NCBI RefSeq assembly: GCF_000346465.2
Contig: NC_034009.1
Coordinates: 22,676,709-22,740,708, forward strand
Length of the DNA stretch: 64,000 bases
Source of the DNA: Prunus persica
Lineage: Eukaryota; Streptophyta; Magnoliopsida; Rosales; Rosaceae
Reading direction: 5' to 3'
The notes under the pieces: model-generated
Databases searched by the model: none
What the model saw: only the letters and a program-made list of their open reading frames with translations
What the model was told of the DNA's origin: nothing
Position numbers and translations under genes: made by a program
Part shown: positions 56,799-64,000 of the stretch, one piece after another
Layout of the letters: every line of letters starts with the position of its first letter
How positions within the stretch are numbered: the first letter of the stretch is position 1

Positions 56799-58396
56799 AA
56801 TATAGTTGAGAACCAGTTTGTGGAAAGTTGATATAAAGTTTGAAAAATGGATTTGCAGAATAAAGGATGGTTATGAATAATCTTGAAATATGATTTTCAA
56901 ACCCACCACAAGAGTACCTCCCCACCCCACCCCCCACCCCCCCCCCTTTCCCCAGTTGCCTTGAAACAGTTTAGTAATTTATAATATTGTCCAATGAGTT
57001 TTGGGGATGCCTGAACCGTGCGATGCGAGGCTATGCATTCTCAGGCCAACTACATGTCCCCCGAGTTCTGCGAGAAATGCGGCTCAGGCTGACTAATGGT
57101 CCCCTAAGGCCTGCAAGGAATGTGGCTCGGGTCGACTTTGTTTTCTCGAGGCTTGTGAGGAATGCAGCTAGGATGGACTTTGTGTTACCGAGGCCTGCGA
57201 GGATGTATCATATTATGTGACACAAGGAATTGACGGTATATTGTGGGAATTAAATAGAAAATCATGAAATTGATTGAATCTTATCAGAATTTATGGCATA
57301 TTAAAGGAATTGACGGAATATAAATGGGGGTACGCCTATGTGGAGATCGTTTTGGTTTTAAGAGGTTTAAACTAAACTGATGATTTCATCTTGGTATTTT
57401 TTTAGTAGAAGTTTTAATATATATTTTCTGATTATATGTGACAAGAATTTACGGTTTCCAAGATATAAGGATTTTCTACAAATCATATTTATTTTCTTAA
57501 GGAATGAATTTGTTTTACATGTGAAAGAGGGGAGAATACTTTACTTAAATTGTTGGTAAGGTTCTCGCGGTTAAGGCTATTTTAATAGTTTTCTCGTTTT
57601 CTTACTCGTTTGTAACAATTTAATTATATATATATAAATACAAAAAAATGGAAGAATTACGTGTGGCTTAATCCCTTAATAAGGGTACGCAAATAGCCTA
57701 GGGTCCCACCTAGGTGCAGCCGCGAACTAACGTTACTTCTGGAACTTTCATCTAGTCGTTTGGATCTAGTTTCACTTCTTTGGTTTTGAATGAGTTTGGT
57801 ATCGACCTTATCGGTGGTTTTGAAGCTCGATTGAAAACAAGGCTTGAGTAAATGAATATTTACTTTTCCGTTGGACTAAGTGAGTGTTGTTAAATTGTGG
57901 GTGTGGCCAAGACAGGTTTGAAACCATTGGACTGTTGTATGAATTGGGCCGAGTGCTTAAACTACTTATGATTGTGTTAGGTGTTAAACATTGCTTGATG
58001 GAAATTGAAAAGTTATCTTATGCTAATTATGGTGAGCAGGCGTAATTTAATTCGAGTTCATTAATTACTTTGTTAAATCTCATTATTTGACTTAAGGGTT
58101 TCACTGGTGATTCTGTTTTGAATTATTGAAGGCCAGAGGCCTAGTTTGTAGACTGCTAGACGGATAACCTGCGCATGCTGCCAGTTGTGGATATTAACTG
58201 TTTTTAACAGGTTGAATTTTTTTTGGAAACGAGCAATTTACAAGGGAGACTCTGCCGAATTTTCGGCAAAAGTCAAACTTGAAGTAAATTTTGTTTTTGG
58301 TTAGATGGGCAATTTGGTCATTTGTGCCCGACATCCGCCAGGTGTCAGATACACATAGGGTTCGGCTCAAATTCCAAAGCGAAAATTGGGTCGGGT
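56799..58396 (+). mobile_element. Old LTR, part 3, with CA end
   Basis: Continues from the MuDR-type insertion. It contains a C-rich run (56926-56945), a 43-bp tandem repeat (57059-57206), and near the end GTGCCCGACATCCGCCAGG and GGGTCGGGTCCTGTCA, phrases I associate with Ty3-type LTR 3' ends in related plants. No PBS follows, so the LTR is solo or truncated. Confidence 0.45.
57059..57206. repeat. About 3.5 tandem copies of a ~43-bp unit
   Basis: Units start at 57059, 57101, 57144 and 57186 with the frame CCxxGAGGCCTGCGAGGAATG followed by xGGCTCGGGTxGACTTTGTTT, each diverged by several bases. Confidence 0.75.
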
Positions 58397-58740
58397 CCTG
58401 TCAGTAATGGACTTCCTCATCCTACCAATCTCATTCACTTGATCAGCAGATGAACTATACGCCAGCATTCATATAACAACTATAAGCTTTTCCTCCGGAA
58501 GAAGCCCCAAAACTCCAGCAGCATCACACTTCTGAACGAAGCATGCATCGTAATTGCAAACATCATGCATGACTTTATTGAACAAATGGGGTTGCATTCT
58601 ATATCACCCTTGAAAATCAACATTAAAGTACACAAAATTTGGAATAAAGTAATCTTCTAAAAGATTCTTACTCCGAGAATGCCTATATATGTCCACGTTC
58701 GAGCCACAACCGACTTGTGAACCACGATGACAGCCTTGGC
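58397..58740. other. Spacer between old LTR and Harbinger-like remnant
   Basis: No coding frame or border recognised. Confidence 0.4.
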
Positions 58741-58743
58741 TTT

Positions 58744-59290
58744 CTAAATCGACAAACCCCTTGCTATGGCAACTTGTTCATCTTCTTCTTGCTGCATCCT
58801 TTTTTCTTCAGCTCGTCTACGCCTTCTATCTTTAATTTCTCTCTCTTGGCTCTCCAAGCATCTCCTCATGTTTAACATTGAGAGTGGAGTATGAAATCTA
58901 AAATCTGAGAAATGAAAAGATAGAGAAGATCTAGTGTGAGAGGTATGAGTTGAGCATCTGGTTTTATAGAGAGATTTAGAAGATAGAAATGACACGTGAC
59001 ACAATTTTAAAGGGTGGAAATCTTATCTGAAATCTGAAATTTGAATCTTATCTAAAAATTTTATCCGAAAATATGAATTTTATAATAAATATTGACAGGT
59101 GGAAACCGAAAATCTTCTCCAAATTAATTATTTATGTTTTTAAAATAAAAAAACGAAAAGTGAATAGTATTTTTCATGGCAATGGGTGAAAACACACCTT
59201 ACTTTTTATAAGGACTGTCACTATTTACGTGAATACTATCTATCCTTACCTTCCATTGCCTTTTACCATGACAAATAGATGAAAGTGCCT
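58744..59290 (-). mobile_element. PIF/Harbinger-like remnant
   Basis: The minus strand holds a short frame ending MRRCLESQEREIKDRRRRRA then EEKRMQQEEDEQVAIARGLSI, a basic/acidic coiled stretch. The flank 59160-59275 (GCAATGG..CACTATT.ACGTGAATA..CCATTGCC) has the same layout as the GGCAAGG/CACTATTCACGTGAATAGTG ends of the element at 17583-18430. I take it as a relative, but ends and duplication are not fixed, and the frame has no sure domain. Confidence 0.35.
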
Positions 59291-59747
59291 TACAATGGGA
59301 CCAAAGTTCAAAATTTCAAGTCGGTTTTATTTGGGTTTAGTCCACCCAATTTACCTACTTCAAATGTCCGAAATAATAATAATTAGAAGCAAAACGTGGC
59401 GGGGGTGATTTCGTCAAATCAGGAATTGGGGTTCTGTAATTCTTCCTAGGGCTAGGACGGGTCTCAAGGCCAAAAAACGCAAAAGTTTTGCGTCAAAACG
59501 CTGCACTGCAACTGTCCCTTGTTTCTTTGCCGCTCAATCTTACACAGGTACTCCTCTTCTTCTTGTACTTCTGGGGTTTAAGCTTGTTCAATCTGAAATT
59601 TTCTAATCGGTGAAGATGGGTTTCTGGTGTTCACAAAAGGTTTGAACTGGGGTTGAGTTGATTATATTGTTTTTTCTTCTTCTTTTATTTGCAGAGGCAC
59701 TGCGTGAGTTTGTGAACTGAGCTGGGAGGTAGACGGAGGCAGGAGAA

Positions 59748-61585
59748 ATGGATGCAGATGCTAAGGACGAAGGTTACAAACTTCCACCAGATTTTCAAGA
59801 AAATACTAAAGAAGCACTTGTCGATTTCACTGTGACCGACTCCACAGAGCTTTGGCTCATTGATTTGCCTAAAGATCAAGTATGTTTCTTTTTGGGTGGG
59901 GGGCTCTTTTCTAATACTTTGTATCAATGCCAGTTTATAAGTTTTCAGTATAAAGAGAAAGACGAAAAATATGCAAGCTTTAATAATCTGTCCAAGTCAT
60001 TACAGTGTTGTGCTTTTCTCGCTTGAGAGGGGAGTGATTATGGAAAGTGCTTTTTTTAATCTGGGAAGAAGTTTTACACTGAAACTAGCTGTCCGGAACT
60101 GACTTCCATGGCCTCAGGTCGTTATGGTGAAAAAATAGTGATCATGTCATTAGAATTTGGCAGTAGTGCTATTTTTGTTTCTTATTTTGATCTTTGCCGG
60201 TCATTGAATTTTGATGATGATTTTTGGGTATTGCAGAATCCTGATTTTAATGGTGTAGAACTGTCGCTCAAGCTTCATAATGATGGAACGTTGGGCAGTT
60301 TTGAGGCTCCATCAGGTAATTATACATAAACTTTGTTAATAGAAGAGCCAAACTTAAGTGATTTCATATCCAAAGAAGCTAATTTCTATATGACCCTGCA
60401 ATGCCTGATTTCTTATTTACTATGGATAGCTGATACGATCTTTCTGATGTTCTCAGGGAAAGAATATGAAGTGGTCAGTAGTGCTGCTGAGCAAAAGGCT
60501 ACAGTTTTTGTATCTTCTGCATCGAGCACAAAAATTGGTACACTGGAAACCTATCATATTAAGAATCTACTGGGCATATATTAATCTCAACTTTGGTTCT
60601 TATGCTTACCTTTCAGTTCCTTATTAATGTTTTAAAATTGGGACTGAGCCTTGGCATCACAGTTTGACGTTCTGTCAAAACTTCAACAACCAACTTGAAT
60701 TTAGTTGTTTTAATTGCTATACATTCATGATTCGTGTCCCATCTGTTCCTAAAACCTTGACATTGGGCTCACATGCTAGCAGAATATGTTCGTGTTTAGA
60801 TTCTCAATATATGTTATTTTCCAAACAAGTACGGGTGATTTAGCTAGTTTTATTATTTGGTCCTGTGAAGTTCTGTTACTAAGGTCTAATTTTAAGTCTT
60901 GCATTTGCTGTATGGTCATTTTAATCATGGTAGGTTGAAATGATAAAATACAATTTTATTTGACCTTTTTCTTTGTTTTTGTCTCTTGATAAAATTGTTG
61001 TTCTTATTACAATTGTTGCTGTTGTTTTGTTGTCTTCACTGGCAATGGTCTTTGAGGTGTCTTATTTCTTATGTTGAATTGATTTATATCTTGGCAGCTG
61101 GGAAGATTTCACGGAGAGTTTCTTTTGTGCATTACCCAGAGCCTAGTGAGCTTAAAGAAAGATTAAATTCCAAAAGATTGAAAAAAATGTATCAGGAATT
61201 ACCATCTGGAGTGTTGACCCAATCTTCCAACAATTTTGCAACTCCTACACGAAGTTCAGTGCTGAGAAACTCACAATCAGCAGGTGGACGTTCAGCCTCC
61301 ACTCATAGTAGCAGACCTAAAAGTTCCATACATAGTGTTGGCGAGCAATCACAGCATCGAAAGAAAAGGCATACACCCGAACCTAGTAGGTCCATGAACC
61401 GGTCTTCCCAAAACTCAGGACGAGGTAGTGCAGTCAGTTCCTTGGGACAAGGTAATAGTGGAATCAGTTCCTTAGGAGAAGGTCTTAGTGGGGCTACTTC
61501 CTCAGGACAAGGTCACAGTGCATCTAAGTCCTCAGGACAAGGTCATCATAGTAAATCAAGGAAGAAAGTAAAAGATGAGAATTGA
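59748..61585 (+). CDS. Mediator-associated protein 2-like / RPA34-like nuclear protein (four exons)
   Basis: Exons 59748-59879, 60237-60315, 60457-60537 and 61098-61585 join in phase with GT-AG borders to 259 residues. A 5' UTR exon probably ends at about 59549 (ACACAG|GTACTC), with acceptor TTTGCAG near 59695. The N-terminal half (YKLPPDFQENTKEALVDF, ELWLIDLPKDQNPDFNG, GTLGSFEAPSGKEYEVV) and the turn AGKISRRVSFVHYPEP are the conserved parts of the plant family called Mediator-associated protein 2 (Arabidopsis At5g64680 type). The C-terminal half is serine-rich with SSLGQG / SSGQGH repeats (about residues 205-248) and a basic end (SRKKVKDEN), a likely nuclear-localising tail. The name is from memory; the molecular role is not clear from sequence. 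No damage seen. Confidence 0.72.
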
Positions 61586-62640
61586 CATCGCTATCCGAGG
61601 GTTCCAAACACCACCTGCACAATGGATCTTGATGGAGGATGAAGTAATCAGTCCTCCGTATTGCTTTTCGGTTAGGCCAGACACTTGAAGCAGTTTTACA
61701 AAGTGCCAAACCGTTTGTGCCATCCTGGCTTCTTGTTGATTATATAAAGCTTCTAGTTAAATTTGTTTCTGGGATATTTTAGTTGAAAATTTATTCCAGG
61801 ATAACACATACATCAATTATTCGCTCTACTGGTTTAATCTTATCTGTCTCGATTCTTCGTTCCCAATTTCAAATTTCTCTCTTAATTGGTTCTGATGTGT
61901 CGGATCTCACCTGCTCACAAAAGTAATCTTCCTTCCATTTATTTCTTTTTGTATTACAGCTACTTATGTTTTCCAAGATTGCAATTATACCTGAATACCC
62001 AGAGGCTTGCAACATGAGCTCAAATTTGCCGAGGCCAAAAGAAAGTCTAGCCCAACTGCGCATGGTTCACTCAGGGCCATTTAAGTAAATTAGTTACTGT
62101 CATTCGTTGATGCATGTAGAATTCACATTACATCTGCTTGTTCGTTTCCAATTGCACCTAATGAAACTGATCTACATTATTACGTGTACGACTGTCTCTA
62201 GCATAACTGATCCGCATTATTATTCGTTGTCCTCGGGCCAAGGCCCAAAAGTACTATAGGGGGAGAATCTCCCTTCACCCGTGGATAGTCCACTTGTCCT
62301 GACAGGCTGACACAAACTACTCTGTCCCGCCGTACACTCTCCGCTCTGATCTATCAAAGCTCAGTTTGTTTTGGTATTTCTGACTTTTCGTCCCCTTCCT
62401 TTGCTACCCAACTTGGCATGGCACGTGGTAAATTCATATAAAATTCCCAGCACCAATCAAATTCAAACACGTGTACGACAAACCACCTTTGTCATAGACC
62501 CACCGTTTTCTAGATCCAACGAGCGCAGCCTTACACTTGTATCATTTTCCATACAAAATTAGGCGCACCAATAAGAGATTAAATATTAGTATTAATAATG
62601 GAAATTAATCTGAATTTCCCATACAAAAATAAACAAATAA
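61586..62640. other. Spacer: 3' UTR and promoter region of CYP51
   Basis: No gene recognised. ACACGTGT-type G-box words occur near 62467-62473 (CACGTG) and at 62422 (CACGTG), upstream of the CYP51 leader, which might be regulatory. Confidence 0.4.
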
Positions 62641-62689
62641 TTAATATTTAAAATCTTAGTGGCAGCGGACTAACCAGAGTTGAGAGAGA

Positions 62690-63190
62690 GTTGTATTGCA
62701 TCCACTCACGGCTCAGCTCAATTTTAATCCCTTTTAAAATCTTAAGCCTTTAAAACTCAATTTCACTTCACTACTGGACTAGCTTTGGTGTTTTCTTTGA
62801 CTGTTTTTTTTTTCTCTCTCTCTCTTCTCCTATCCTTTCTGCGTTCCAATCTGCAATCAGGTACAAAACCCTAATTGCTGCTTCTTATCTCAAGTTTTCA
62901 TCGTTAATGATTATTTTAATCTCTCTCTAATTATTAGCCATTGCTGTTTGTGTTTGCTTTCTGTCATGCATTGTCTTTCTACTGCAGCTTTTCATCAATC
63001 TGATACATTTCTTTCCCAGATTCTAGTTTTCTTTTCATACCTTGTTTGGTTGCCGTGAAAATCGAAGTTTCTATTCAATTTTCCAGCAACCAGACGGAGG
63101 ATTTATATAAATTGGTTTTGCTTGCTGCTCAAACTTAGATCTCATCCAAATCTACTATTAAAAGTCGTAAATTTTTTTGTTCTGTTTCAG
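62690..63190 (+). promoter_or_regulatory. CYP51 5' UTR exon and leader intron
   Basis: A CT-rich leader around 62810-62860 ends at donor AATCAG|GTACAA (about 62862). A matching acceptor CTGTTTCAG lies near 63190, ahead of the coding start. A spliced leader is thus likely; the transcription start was not fixed. Confidence 0.45.
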
Positions 63191-63277
63191 TCGGAATTGG
63201 TGGTCATTGAAAAGCTGCTGATTTTCTACATTTTGTGTGTGAATTTTGCAATTAGGTCCCTGTACTTGCACCAAATT

Positions 63278-63748
63278 ATGGTGACAATGGATGTGGATAA
63301 CAAGCTTTTTAGTGTGGGTCTGATGATTGTGGCCACTCTGGTGGTGGCCAAGCTTATCTCATGGCTTTTGATGTCCCGATCTGGAAAGCGTCTCCCTCCG
63401 GTGGTCAACACGTGGCCTGTGATTGGGGGACTGCTCCGTTTCTTGAAAGGTCCCATTGTGATGCTTCGTGAAGAGTACCCTAAGCTTGGGAGTGTATTCA
63501 CATTGAACCTACTTAACAAGAAGATCACTTTCTTGATTGGTCCTGAGGTTTCTGCTCACTTCTTCAAGGCCCCGGAATCCGATCTTAGCCAGCAGGAGGT
63601 CTACCAGTTCAATGTGCCCACTTTTGGCCCCGGAGTTGTATTCGATGTGGATTACTCAGTGCGGCAAGAGCAGTTCCGGTTCTTCACCGAGGCTCTCAGG
63701 GTGAATAAACTTAAGGCATATGTGGATCAGATGGTTACAGAAGCAGAG
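63278..63748 (+). CDS. CYP51G: CYP51G sterol 14-alpha-demethylase (obtusifoliol demethylase), first coding exon
   Basis: 157 codons from ATG 63278 (MVTMDVDNKLFSVG; a second ATG at 63287 is also possible) to donor GAG|GTAAGT at 63749; the gene runs beyond the window. The N-terminus has a hydrophobic anchor (about residues 11-28) for the endoplasmic reticulum, then the proline hinge KRLPPVVNTWPVIGGLLRF. The segment FNVPTFGPGVVFDVDYSVRQ, followed by EQFRFFTEALRVNKL, is the diagnostic plant CYP51 B-C region. The enzyme removes the 14-alpha methyl group of obtusifoliol in sterol synthesis. The heme-binding cysteine lies in the missing part. The rest of the window (63749-64000) is intron. Confidence 0.92.
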
Positions 63749-64000
63749 GTAAGTGTTTGGATTGAATATATATTTTTGTTTATCTAATCTGCTTCAGCCT
63801 TCAACATGTTTAGTAATTTTTTCACATATGTCTAGGAGAAGACCCCCTCCGTATTCTTAGGCAAGTAGCAATATCAGATGTGACTCTAAGTCACAATTCT
63901 TTACCATCATGGCCTACACTAATATCCTGGGACTTGCAAGTTTTTCTAGGAATGTTGATTGGATGAAGGGCCTTCTCAACTGGCATGTGTTTCTCTTTCA

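Noticed and set aside
1..64000. tRNA, rRNA and other structured RNA genes
   Set aside because: No convincing cloverleaf or conserved RNA core was recognised by eye; a covariance-model search would be needed to exclude short ones.

Overview
This is plant nuclear DNA: introns with GT-AG borders, spliced genes of clearly plant families (NEF1, NPF6.1, CYP51G), AT-rich spacers, and several nested class I and class II transposons. The host is a eudicot. A rosaceous tree or shrub is a reasonable guess from the look of the repeats, but the sequence does not prove it.

Layout. (1) 1-10.9 kb is a compact gene block: the last exon of NEF1 (+), an At4g14100-like secreted protein (+) with a MITE in its intron, a RING-H2 E3 ligase of the At3g02290 type (+), and a complete NPF6.1-like transporter (-) that converges on the RING gene. 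NEF1 and NPF6.1 are also neighbours in Arabidopsis (At5g13390/At5g13400). (2) 11-26 kb is a decay zone: CACTA-type ends, an LTR fragment, a bHLH38/39-type gene whose exon 1 and exon 2 now face opposite ways, a Harbinger-like element (TTA target duplication), an unidentified multi-exon host gene (18.5-25.4 kb) with a 3.9-kb solo LTR in one intron and one frameshift, and an orphan exon 1 of a strictosidine-synthase-like gene. (3) 28.5-58.4 kb is a nest of transposons. An element with inverted ends carries a site-2-protease fragment. An old LTR is split by two Mutator-like elements. The first (31950-50783, about 360-bp inverted ends) encodes a FAR1-related transposase and is itself split by a 14-kb CACTA element (33699-47760, 3-bp ATA duplication). 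The second (51064-56789, about 400-bp inverted ends, perfect 9-bp duplication) encodes a MuDR-type transposase. (4) 58.7-64 kb returns to genes: a Harbinger-like remnant, a complete Mediator-associated protein 2-like gene (+) and the first coding exon of CYP51G (+), which runs off the window.

The richest object is the CACTA element. It has a TNP2-type transposase gene and a second gene joining a Ptta/En-Spm domain to a Ulp1-type cysteine protease. It also carries a captured 5' piece of the 26S proteasome subunit gene RPN6, and short ACGACG-type repeats that fill nearly all its non-coding DNA, introns of the protease gene included, but spare its exons.

Most transposon genes carry stops or frameshifts in this copy. 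The flanking host genes (At4g14100-like, RING, NPF6.1, MAP2, and CYP51 as far as seen) splice into open frames.
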